From Fischerella sp. (GTDB lineage Bacteria; Cyanobacteriota; Cyanobacteriia; Cyanobacteriales; Nostocaceae), in the NCBI GenBank assembly GCA_026419705.1, contig JANZYY010000089.1:1-12734 (forward strand): a stretch of 12,734 nt of DNA, read 5' to 3'. Of the stretch, positions 1-6,084 are shown in pieces. The stretch's first letter is position 1; each line of letters starts with the position of its first letter. The translations under genes and the position numbers were made by a program. The notes beneath the pieces were generated by a model. That model was not told where the DNA came from, ran no database searches, and saw only the letters and a list, made by a program, of their open reading frames with translations.

Positions 1-19
1 AGATGTGTATAAGAGACAG
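1..19 (+). other. Illumina Nextera (Tn5 mosaic-end) adapter left on the contig
   Basis: The first 19 bases, AGATGTGTATAAGAGACAG, match the Tn5 transposase mosaic end used in Nextera library preparation at every position. They sit exactly at the end of the window, where untrimmed adapter would be expected. They should be treated as contamination and not as part of the genome. Genomic sequence probably begins at base 20, so only about 30 bases of true upstream sequence remain before argD. Confidence 0.96.
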
Positions 20-49
20 TTGTATTAGTTAATATGGAGCAGCAAAGTA

Positions 50-1333
50 GTGAGCGGAGAAACTCTTGTTCAACAACACCCCATGACCTCACAGTCAGAT
101 TCTGTGTTATCTAACCCCTTTGATGCTGATAGCTTCGATGCAGCTGTCATGTCTACCTATGGGCGGTTTCCCCTAGCATTAGAACGGGGTGCGGGATGTC
201 GTGTTTGGGACACCGAGGGGCGAGAATATCTCGACTTTGTCGCAGGAATTGCCACCTGCACCTTGGGACACGCTCACCCAGTGATGGTAGAAGCAGTCAC
301 ACGCCAAATTCAAAAACTGCATCACGTTTCTAATTTGTATTACATCCCCGAACAGGGAGAATTGGCAAAATGGATAGTTGAGCATTCCTGCGCCGATCGC
401 GTATTTTTTTGTAACTCAGGGGCGGAAGCAAACGAAGCTGCGATTAAACTTGCGCGTAAATACGCACATACAGTGTTGGAAATTGAACAGCCAATTATTC
501 TAACAGCTCACTCTAGTTTCCACGGCAGGACTTTAGCAACGATTACCGCGACGGCACAACCAAAGTATCAAAAAAATTTCAATCCATTAGTACCGGGATT
601 CCACTACGTACCTTATAACGATATTGCAGCAGTAGAAACAGCGATTAGCGAGTTGGATGAGGGTGATTACCGCGTTGCAGCGATCTTGATCGAGCCATTG
701 CAGGGAGAAGGCGGCGTTCGTCCGGGGGATGTGAACTACTTTCAGAAACTGCGGCAAATTTGTGATGAAACGGGCGTACTGCTAATTTTTGATGAAGTGC
801 AAGTCGGGATGGGACGCAGTGGCAAGTTATGGGGCTACGAACATCTTGGTGTTGAGCCGGATATTTTCACTAGTGCCAAAGGCTTAGGCGGTGGTATCCC
901 CATTGGCGCAATGATGTGTAAAAAATTCTGTGATGTTTTCCAGCCAGGAGAACATGCTAGCACCTTTGGCGGTAATCCTTTTGCTTGTGGCGTCGCTCTC
1001 GCTGTCTGCCAGACATTGGAGAAAGAGAACATTTTAGAGAATGTCCAACACAGGGGTGAGCAATTGCGAACTGGATTGAGGGCGATCGCAGCTAAATATC
1101 CCCATCACATCACCGAAGTGCGCGGCTGGGGTTTGATCGATGGCATGGAGTTAAAAGCAGATACAGAACTTACCGCCGCTGATGTGGTGAAAGCAGCAAT
1201 TCATCAAGGTTTATTGCTTGTGCCAGCTGGAGCTAAAGTGGTTAGGTTTGTACCACCTTTAATAGTGACAGAAAAAGAGGTAGATACGGCGTTGCAAATT
1301 GTTGACAAGGCAATGGCGGCTGTAACGGCGTAG
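50..1333 (+). CDS. argD: Acetylornithine aminotransferase (ArgD)
   Basis: Cytoplasmic PLP-dependent enzyme of arginine biosynthesis. It transfers an amino group from glutamate to N-acetylglutamate semialdehyde, giving N-acetylornithine and 2-oxoglutarate. The 427-residue protein has the full class-III aminotransferase fold: NSGAEANEAAIK at 122-133 (cofactor phosphate loop), FHGR at 157-160, the FDEVQ motif at 247-251 with the PLP-ring aspartate D248, the Schiff-base lysine K277 in SAKG, and STFGGNP at 304-310. The GTG at 50 is preceded by GGAG at 36-39, a good ribosome site. An in-frame ATG at 83 is possible but would drop the first 11 residues. Length is slightly above the bacterial norm of about 400 because of a non-conserved N-terminal leader. 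It stands alone here and converges on the Mrp operon. Ornithine or other omega-aminotransferases are related, but the overall similarity favours ArgD. Confidence 0.95.
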   Translation: MSGETLVQQHPMTSQSDSVLSNPFDADSFDAAVMSTYGRFPLALERGAGCRVWDTEGREYLDFVAGIATCTLGHAHPVMVEAVTRQIQKLHHVSNLYYIPEQGELAKWIVEHSCADRVFFCNSGAEANEAAIKLARKYAHTVLEIEQPIILTAHSSFHGRTLATITATAQPKYQKNFNPLVPGFHYVPYNDIAAVETAISELDEGDYRVAAILIEPLQGEGGVRPGDVNYFQKLRQICDETGVLLIFDEVQVGMGRSGKLWGYEHLGVEPDIFTSAKGLGGGIPIGAMMCKKFCDVFQPGEHASTFGGNPFACGVALAVCQTLEKENILENVQHRGEQLRTGLRAIAAKYPHHITEVRGWGLIDGMELKADTELTAADVVKAAIHQGLLLVPAGAKVVRFVPPLIVTEKEVDTALQIVDKAMAAVTA

Positions 1334-1335
1334 TG

Positions 1336-1398
1336 GGGGACTGGGGATTGGGAATTCGGCATTGGGTAAAGGTTAAAGGAAAAAGGGTAAAGGAATTT
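1336..1398 (+). repeat. STRR-like array of nine phased heptamers
   Basis: Starting two bases after the argD stop codon, nine degenerate 7-base units run without a phase break: GGGGACT, GGGGATT, GGGAATT, CGGCATT, GGGTAAA, GGTTAAA, GGAAAAA, GGGTAAA, GGAATTT. Units open with G-rich bases and close with A/T-rich bases. The first two match heptamers known from short tandemly repeated repetitive (STRR) sequences of heterocystous cyanobacteria. Part of the array (1368-1376) pairs perfectly over 9 bases with 1400-1408 (AAAGGTTAA against TTAACCTTT). Confidence 0.7.
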
Positions 1399-1559
1399 AT
1401 TAACCTTTCACCTTTGTTGCCAGTCGTTACAACGGAACGGGCTTCCATAGCCGGATACAAGCTCCGGCTCCAGCCTTCGGGAACCTCCGCAACGCGCTGG
1501 CTCCCCTTTTCCCCTTCCCCCTCTTGTTTTTCCGATCCCCAATTCCCAACCTCCATCTC
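1399..1559. repeat. Palindrome-rich spacer between convergent argD and mrpB
   Basis: No gene is supported here. The stretch contains two GC-rich stems: GCCGGA (1450-1455) with TCCGGC (1463-1468), and CCAGC (1470-1474) with GCTGG (1496-1500). From 1503 to 1558 a C-rich, roughly 7-base-periodic tract mirrors the G-rich array at 1336-1398. TTGGGAATT at 1348-1356 is the exact reverse complement of AATTCCCAA at 1541-1549. The spacer could fold into one large hairpin and may serve as a terminator for both converging genes. The GC-rich core resembles dispersed intergenic repeats of Nostocales, but I cannot confirm its copy number. Confidence 0.5.
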
Positions 1560-2219
1560 TCACAATAATCCTCGATAATGAATAAAAACCAAAATAACCG
1601 CCCACGACCCCAACGCGACTTTGATTGCGACCAGGATATTGAGCAGGGGGATAACCCCTCCGCTGACCAGAGCACCCAACTCTCCGTGCGGTAATTCCAA
1701 TCCTGCCAGAGTGATAACTGCCAGGACAATGAAAATCAGAACTGAAACCTTCTCCCATGTAGCAGCATGCCAGCGCTTGTAGAGCGCCTGCATCCACTGC
1801 GATGATGAAGTAATCGCCACAAGACCGATCGCCGTTCCACCTGCCACCCCGGCGGCAAAACCACCGCCCGGACTCAAATGTCCCCGAATCGCCAGTTCAA
1901 TACCCACCAACGCAGCAATTGTCGCTCCCAGGCGCGCCAGCACAATGGATGGCTGATCTGTGAACTGATAGATGGTGCAGGATGGTCTTTCATCAGCCAG
2001 CAGAAAATTAGCACCCAAAATCGCAATCGTAAATACCACTACTTCAAAGATAGTGTCGTACAGACGATTTCTGAAAATGATACCCGAAACCGCATTCGGC
2101 ACTCCACTATCTCGCACAACCGACTCGACGATAGAGACCGATAAGTCCGGCGCCGGGTTGGGGATGACAAGCATTTTGATGAACAGCACTATCCCTGCTA
2201 TGATGTATATCCATTTCAT
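1560..2219 (-). CDS. mrpB: Mrp antiporter subunit B (MbhE-like region fused to MnhB domain)
   Basis: Membrane subunit of the multi-component Na+(K+)/H+ antiporter, 219 residues. The C-terminal two thirds is an MnhB domain: HLSPGGGFAAG at 114-124 is its hallmark, and several hydrophobic segments follow (about 97-112, 119-136, 158-175, 184-212). The N-terminal ~75 residues contain a second region, FRNRLYDTIFEV at 49-60, with D55 and E59. This resembles the MbhE domain that forms the last part of MrpA in full-length systems (inference from motif). It is the last gene of the operon; its ATG overlaps the stop of the preceding gene by 4 bases (ATGA), suggesting translational coupling. It ends against the palindromic spacer that may terminate the transcript. 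Confidence 0.88.
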   Translation of the reverse strand: MKWIYIIAGIVLFIKMLVIPNPAPDLSVSIVESVVRDSGVPNAVSGIIFRNRLYDTIFEVVVFTIAILGANFLLADERPSCTIYQFTDQPSIVLARLGATIAALVGIELAIRGHLSPGGGFAAGVAGGTAIGLVAITSSSQWMQALYKRWHAATWEKVSVLIFIVLAVITLAGLELPHGELGALVSGGVIPLLNILVAIKVALGSWAVILVFIHYRGLL

Positions 2220-2803
2220 GAATGCTTCTTCCCTGAGTCTGGTGTACTTACATAGGTTAGGGTTGTCCCTGGTAATGAAAGTTCGTTTTGGATGATGTCA
2301 TAGATACGTTGAATCCTGATCGCAGTGTGATAGAGTTGCTTTTCGTCTCCAGGCACGGCACCGTCTCGATCGCTGTATTCCGAAGGAGCACAGATCGCAT
2401 GGACTTCTTTTTCCATCAGCGCCCGATGCAAAGCCTGCGTATTCGTGTAGGTCATCAACTCAAGACGCATGTGGCGTTTGCCAAAAATGGTTTGTAACTC
2501 ATCGATCAGTTGCTCAAAATAGCGATTTTTATCTGCCCCGAGCGATTCGTCTTTGATTACACCAAGACGCATGACCAGCGATGAACGCACTGTAATTGCG
2601 TAGAGAGTAATCGCGAGCATGGTACCTACTAGTGCTTCGGTCAAAGCAACATCCGCTGCTCCCAAAACTGCATATACCATTGCCGCCACCGCTCCTAGGA
2701 TGCCGCGGATGACCAAGGCATGGTATGGATTGATCTGAAGTACTACCATAGAGGCTGCCAAGGGCAGCAGGGCGGTAATGACATAGACATAGCTATCGGT
2801 CAT
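2216..2803 (-). CDS. MrpA C-terminal-type subunit (MbhD/DUF4040) with soluble tail
   Basis: Counterpart of the MbhD domain near the C-terminus of MrpA, here a separate 195-residue protein. Three membrane segments (about 5-24, 29-49, 53-73) carry the family signature DVALTEALVG at 51-60, with D51 and E56 as likely proton-path residues. Residues 74-195 form a charged soluble tail of about 120 residues that I do not recognise. I chose the ATG at 2803 because GGAGGT (2808-2813) lies 4 bases upstream. A longer frame to 2839 would add 12 residues without that ribosome site. With this start, the gene overlaps the end of mrpG by 11 bases, and its stop overlaps the mrpB start. The ND5-like N-terminal half of a classical MrpA is absent from the window. 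Confidence 0.82.
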   Translation of the reverse strand: MTDSYVYVITALLPLAASMVVLQINPYHALVIRGILGAVAAMVYAVLGAADVALTEALVGTMLAITLYAITVRSSLVMRLGVIKDESLGADKNRYFEQLIDELQTIFGKRHMRLELMTYTNTQALHRALMEKEVHAICAPSEYSDRDGAVPGDEKQLYHTAIRIQRIYDIIQNELSLPGTTLTYVSTPDSGKKHS

Positions 2804-3074
2804 TGTTACCTCCGCTACTGGAACAGTATGCCAATACATACCCCAGTACTGTATTCCAAATCGCTAAGGAGATGATGGCGAGGATAAGTAACGGCCATTC
2901 ACCGGGTATCCTCAACAGCAGCCCAATCACAATACCGATCGAACCGAGGGTATCGGCAACCGAAAGACTATGCAATTTAAACAAGACCGATCGCTTGCCC
3001 AGCAAGGGAAAAGTGCCCCAAAACCAGAAGAAAATTCCTATACCTATGCAGATATAACTAAATATGTCAATCAT
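2793..3074 (-). CDS. mrpG: Mrp antiporter subunit G (MnhG)
   Basis: Small membrane subunit (93 residues, usual size for the family) of the Mrp cation/proton antiporter complex, needed for complex assembly or activity. Three hydrophobic segments (about 5-22, 42-56, 61-83) flank the conserved cytoplasmic loop FKLHSLSVADTLG at 32-44, which matches the R-x-H-x(6)-TLG pattern of MnhG proteins. Its ATG overlaps the mrpF stop in ATGA (3071-3074). Its own 3' end encodes the ribosome site of the next gene. A short Ser/Gly/Asn-rich tail ends the protein. Confidence 0.88.
   Translation of the reverse strand: MIDIFSYICIGIGIFFWFWGTFPLLGKRSVLFKLHSLSVADTLGSIGIVIGLLLRIPGEWPLLILAIISLAIWNTVLGYVLAYCSSSGGNNDR
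2808..2813 (-). promoter_or_regulatory. Strong Shine-Dalgarno deciding the start of the MbhD-like gene
   Basis: GGAGGT on the minus strand lies 4 bases before the ATG at 2803 and inside the 3' end of mrpG. It is the clearest ribosome site in the operon. It argues against the longer reading that begins at 2839. Confidence 0.7.
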
Positions 3075-3337
3075 ACATTGCCCTTCAATCCATCATTCAT
3101 GCGTTTGATCACATGGGCTAGCAGCATTAATGCGGCATTTCCCACACTCAGGATAATTACCCCGACAACACCGATCGTCCAATCATCGCGCAAGACGGAT
3201 ACAACCAGGATCGTAACTGAGGTTTTGGTAGCGATACTTGAAAATGCCAACATCGTTTGCCAGATATCATCATCTTGCCATGCCTCGTAGATGGGGATGA
3301 GCAGGGCCAGAATCATTGCTATTAGTACTAAGGTCAC
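3071..3337 (-). CDS. mrpF: Mrp antiporter subunit F (MnhF)
   Basis: An 88-residue protein with three membrane segments (about 2-16, 34-50, 54-77). This is the size and topology of MrpF, which sits in the E-F-G part of the Mrp complex. The sequence is divergent: the usual D-R-x-x-A-x-D stretch in the second helix is not obvious, and residues 28-44 (TMLAFSSIATKTSVTIL) occupy its place. The assignment leans on length, helix pattern and position between mrpE and mrpG. Both junctions are ATGA overlaps. Confidence 0.78.
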   Translation of the reverse strand: MTLVLIAMILALLIPIYEAWQDDDIWQTMLAFSSIATKTSVTILVVSVLRDDWTIGVVGVIILSVGNAALMLLAHVIKRMNDGLKGNV

Positions 3338-3723
3338 GTCTTTTTCCTCCGTCGCACTCGATGCACTTCGTACCAGCCTTCTTCGTGGTATTTTAAGACA
3401 ATGGTCTTGGGTGTAAAGGTGATGATAAATACATCCAGAAATATCAGACCGGGTGTCCGTCGTGGTGGGACTCGTTCCAAGGTGACATGTTCTTCGTTAT
3501 GCGGACGGAGGATGATTTCAAATGCTTCAATATAGGCTTGTGGAATTGCCACGATCACCTCACCGAGCGCTCGCAGCCAATCCTTCAATGCTCCTGGGCT
3601 TTTGGGGCTTCCCGGCAATAGGAGTGCAACGCTGACGCCAATAATGATATTTGCCACACTCAGATTGGCGGTGAGCAAAAACCAGATAACCAGTCGCAAT
3701 ATCAGATTCAGATATCCAATCAT
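3334..3723 (-). CDS. mrpE: Mrp antiporter subunit E (MnhE)
   Basis: Membrane subunit of the antiporter, 129 residues, somewhat shorter than the ~160-residue MrpE of Bacillus because the N-terminus is compact. Two hydrophobic segments (about 5-20, 23-37) and an amphipathic stretch (49-68) lead to a soluble C-terminal part containing RTPGLIFLDVFIITFTPKT (about 88-106), the conserved region of MnhE that precedes the typical T-P-G-T-x-V strand. It ends in a strongly basic tail (RVRRRKKT). Its start overlaps the mrpD stop and its stop overlaps the mrpF start, each by 4 bases. Confidence 0.83.
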   Translation of the reverse strand: MIGYLNLILRLVIWFLLTANLSVANIIIGVSVALLLPGSPKSPGALKDWLRALGEVIVAIPQAYIEAFEIILRPHNEEHVTLERVPPRRTPGLIFLDVFIITFTPKTIVLKYHEEGWYEVHRVRRRKKT

Positions 3724-5156
3724 GCAAATACCATCCAGAACAGCAAGATCAACATCAGACTCATTCCCCCGATCAGATGCTCAAATTGCTCTAGCACACG
3801 CGGTAGCTTGAGTTCTGAGCGTCGAATAATTAAAAAATATGCCACCCAGCCAACAGCGATGATGGCGAGTGGTTTTGTGATATTCGCAATGGTATACGCC
3901 TCAAAATACACAACATTTGCCAAAATGAGGCCGCCAATTAACAAGATCGTAGCTGGCCAGAAACCAGGTCGTATATTCCCTTGTCCCTCTCGTCTCTCAT
4001 GGGGCAGAAAGATGAATTTGGCAAACGATATTGCCGTTCCCAAGGCTGCAAAGTTCATGGCAATAACTTGCCAGGGCATCAAATTCTTCGTTGTCAACAC
4101 CTTCGCCCCAAAACCAGACAACATGGGAAAGCCTGAGATTGAGAAGCTAGCCATGACCAGAGCCATCCAGACTCCAGTATCGATCGGCTTCTGTTGCAGT
4201 TCCTTGAAGTTTCGGCTCGGTAAGATCCCCGCGATTAGAAACAGCGCAGATTTGACCAGACCGTGTGTTAGTGCATAAAAGCCACCTACTTTCGGTGCAG
4301 CAAGGATAAAACCTAACTGGGAAACCGTGTGGAACGCCAGCATCCGCTTGGTATCTTTTTCAAAGATTGCATAGAACACTCCCAGCAGCGCCGTCCCCAC
4401 TCCGAAGAGCCTGACGATGGGATCGATCTCATCCAAAACCAGAGCACAACGCACCAGTGGATAAACACCAGCTTTGACTACAACTCCTGACAGCAAAGCC
4501 GACACCGGCGTTTCCGATTCGGAGTGGGTCAACGGTAGCCACAATCCCGATACAAAGATTCCTCCCTTAACCAACAACCCCAGAAAAATGAGGGCAAACG
4601 CCTCCGGAGGTGCGCCACGCAAACCTGCAAAAGCAAACGAATGATGCGTCTGATAGACCAGCACCGCGCCAATTAGATAAAACAGCATTGCCACATTGCT
4701 GACAAACAGATAACGCAAGGCCACCCAAATCGAGCGGTCAGTCCGGGGATAGGCGATCAACAGAAACGCGGCAATACCGATCACCTCTAACGCCACGTAT
4801 AAACTGATAAAATCCGAACAGACAAACGCAGCATTAACGCTGCCATGCAGAATAATGGTCTGTGCATAAAAAAAAGCTGTCTTACCGCTGTGCCAACAGT
4901 AGAGAATGACCGCGGTTGTTACCAGCGCATTTGTCAATATAAAGTAGCCGCTCAATTGGTCGATCGCCAATGTGACGCCGAAATTATCCAGTAATTGCAG
5001 TGTCAGCGGCGATCGCTTGGTAAATAGCTGCAACGCATATCCAGCAGAAGCGACAGCCATCCCCAGTGCGAGGTAGCGATCGAGTTTGGGGAGCAAATAA
5101 ATGATGAACCCCACAAAAAACGGGAGTGCGATCCAGGCAATCGTAAGGGTACTCAT
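3720..5156 (-). CDS. mrpD: Mrp antiporter large subunit D (ND4/ND5-like proton channel)
   Basis: Polytopic (about 14 helices) ion-translocating subunit, 478 residues, in the ND2/ND4/ND5 antiporter-like family shared with complex I. Charged residues of the proton path are in place: E124 in YVALEVIG (TM5), K197 in LLVKGG (TM7), K228 in VVVKAGVYPL (TM8), H298 and K302 in THGLVKSALF, and K352 near the second broken helix. LPLTHSESETPVSALLSG at about 207-224 is the usual loop that follows TM7. The operon context (C, E, F, G, A', B neighbours) separates it from NdhD/NdhF of photosynthetic complex I. It is the only large subunit here. Many cyanobacterial Mrp clusters are described with two such genes, so a single copy is notable. 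ATGA overlaps join it to mrpC and mrpE. Confidence 0.92.
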   Translation of the reverse strand: MSTLTIAWIALPFFVGFIIYLLPKLDRYLALGMAVASAGYALQLFTKRSPLTLQLLDNFGVTLAIDQLSGYFILTNALVTTAVILYCWHSGKTAFFYAQTIILHGSVNAAFVCSDFISLYVALEVIGIAAFLLIAYPRTDRSIWVALRYLFVSNVAMLFYLIGAVLVYQTHHSFAFAGLRGAPPEAFALIFLGLLVKGGIFVSGLWLPLTHSESETPVSALLSGVVVKAGVYPLVRCALVLDEIDPIVRLFGVGTALLGVFYAIFEKDTKRMLAFHTVSQLGFILAAPKVGGFYALTHGLVKSALFLIAGILPSRNFKELQQKPIDTGVWMALVMASFSISGFPMLSGFGAKVLTTKNLMPWQVIAMNFAALGTAISFAKFIFLPHERREGQGNIRPGFWPATILLIGGLILANVVYFEAYTIANITKPLAIIAVGWVAYFLIIRRSELKLPRVLEQFEHLIGGMSLMLILLFWMVFA

Positions 5157-5488
5157 GGCGTATTATTCTTCTCGATCTCATTACTTTCCAATGTCGGATT
5201 ATCCCGCGCCAACTTCATGACACCGACCAGCATTAAGGCCTGAATCGAAAAGCCGATCACGATTCCCGTCAATATGACCGCCTGGGGAACTGGATCGGAG
5301 TAAGCGCCATTTTTGACATCTGAAACAATAGGTGTGAACAAGCCATCTCGCGATGCAACCAGCACGTAGTAAGCGATTACCCCCGTGCTCATGACATCCA
5401 TAGAGATGATCTTCATAATCAGGTTCTTTTTAAGAACGATGCCCAAAAATCCGCACAATATTGTTGCGAATACGCATGCTTCTAACAC
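5153..5488 (-). CDS. mrpC: Mrp antiporter subunit C (MnhC, NuoK-like)
   Basis: First gene of the operon, encoding a 111-residue, three-helix subunit homologous to NuoK of complex I. Hallmarks are NLIMKIISMDVMSTGV at 22-37 (second helix entry) and DPVPQAVILTGIVIGFS at 65-81 (third helix). The chosen start is GTG at 5488, preceded by CAGG at a workable distance; no upstream in-frame ATG is evident. The C-terminal tail is hydrophilic (ESNEIEKNN). The stop overlaps the mrpD start by 4 bases. The promoter should lie in 5489-5590, but no clear -35/-10 pair can be picked. Confidence 0.9.
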   Translation of the reverse strand: MLEACVFATILCGFLGIVLKKNLIMKIISMDVMSTGVIAYYVLVASRDGLFTPIVSDVKNGAYSDPVPQAVILTGIVIGFSIQALMLVGVMKLARDNPTLESNEIEKNNTP

Positions 5489-5589
5489 GGGAATTGCCTG
5501 TGGGGTAAGGGTTGATCGTAGTTTTTTTGAAAAAATGCACTATATTTCTTTGGTGCTTTGATAATTTCTAAGCCTAAATATAGCCAGAC
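5489..5589 (-). promoter_or_regulatory. Presumed promoter region of the mrp operon
   Basis: This non-coding stretch lies between mrpC and the transposase remnant, upstream of the first gene of the operon. It holds A/T tracts (5524-5537) and a TATAGT that could be a -10 on the minus strand, but no convincing -35 at standard spacing. The call rests mainly on position. Confidence 0.3.
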
Positions 5590-5930
5590 TTAGTGCTGCA
5601 AGCAGCAAAATCCATCAATGTAGGTATTTAACCAATTAATCAAACAAAATTCAACAGCTGTAAGGAAGGCTTCCAATACCTCAACAAAGTTCATGAGAGG
5701 TTTTATTACCCACTGTTGTCCAAAACCTCCAGTCAACTGATGCCAATGCATAAAAATGCAGGCAAAAAAAAGAGGATCCCATGGCGTTTGAGACTAGTTT
5801 CGTCACGCGCCTTATATTCACTCATACTTAACCAGCCCTTGGCCTCACGGTAAAATACTTTGCGTGTTTCCATCTGACGCTGCTCTATCGTGAGTCTGAC
5901 GTAAAAGCCACTCCCTACAAGTATTTTTAC
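5590..5930 (-). pseudogene. C-terminal remnant of a DDE transposase (probable IS701 family), frameshifted
   Basis: Two overlapping minus-strand frames together give about 110 residues resembling the C-terminal end of IS701/IS4-type transposases. Frame 1 (5930 to 5733) includes KVFYREAKGW, LSMSEYKARD and ETSLKRHGILFF; the E in FYRE would be the catalytic glutamate of the DDE triad. Frame 2 (from about 5770 to 5590) continues with IFMHWHQLTGGFGQQW, KPLMNFVEVLEAF and LINWLN. The switch falls at a run of eight A on the plus strand (5764-5771); gain of one base or loss of two there would join the frames. The N-terminal part with the two catalytic aspartates is missing and no terminal inverted repeats or target duplication were seen. 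It is a decayed insertion sequence fragment. The family label comes from remembered sequence patterns. Confidence 0.68.
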
Positions 5931-6084
5931 TTATTTTTGCACCTCTTTTTGCTCGGATTCCATTTCATTTTCCATTGAGAGGCATTGATTTAACTCTATA
6001 TCAAAGTCACATTGTTTCAGAGTTCCAGTCCAGTATAAGGTATTGACAAATTAACTAGATTGTGTATTGTAAAGTAGTCGAATT
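5931..6084. other. Spacer without a supported gene, downstream of the adaptor gene
   Basis: A/T-rich stretch between the transposase remnant and the 3' end of the HlyD-type gene. A 39-codon open stretch exists on the minus strand (6050 to 5931) but lacks an early start codon or ribosome site. No hairpin-plus-T-tract terminator for the adaptor gene was found. Some of it may be unrecognisable insertion-sequence residue. Confidence 0.4.

Noticed and set aside
1333..1797. Overlapping open frames on both strands across the argD-mrpB spacer
   Set aside because: They translate repeat and low-complexity sequence or run antisense or out of frame over mrpB; compositions are unlike real proteins.
3720..5156. 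Large subunit considered as NdhD/NdhF of photosynthetic complex I
   Set aside because: It is embedded with ATGA overlaps among mrpC, E, F and G genes, and complex-I ndh neighbours are absent.
5746..5760. TGCAT-AAAA-ATGCA hairpin and the nearby TGCTGC/GCAGCA stem at 5594-5607 as insertion-sequence ends or regulatory stems
   Set aside because: The first lies within, and the second at the very 3' end of, the transposase coding remnant; they are short and not matched to each other, so they are not terminal inverted repeats.
5931..6050. 39-codon minus-strand open stretch with an acidic C-terminus
   Set aside because: There is no start codon near its beginning, no ribosome site and no recognised similarity; open stretches of this size are expected in A/T-rich spacers.
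6043..6070. TTGACA followed 16 bases later by TATTGT, promoter-like on the plus strand
   Set aside because: It points into the 3' end of the minus-strand adaptor gene with no plus-strand gene downstream, so it is most likely chance in A/T-rich sequence.
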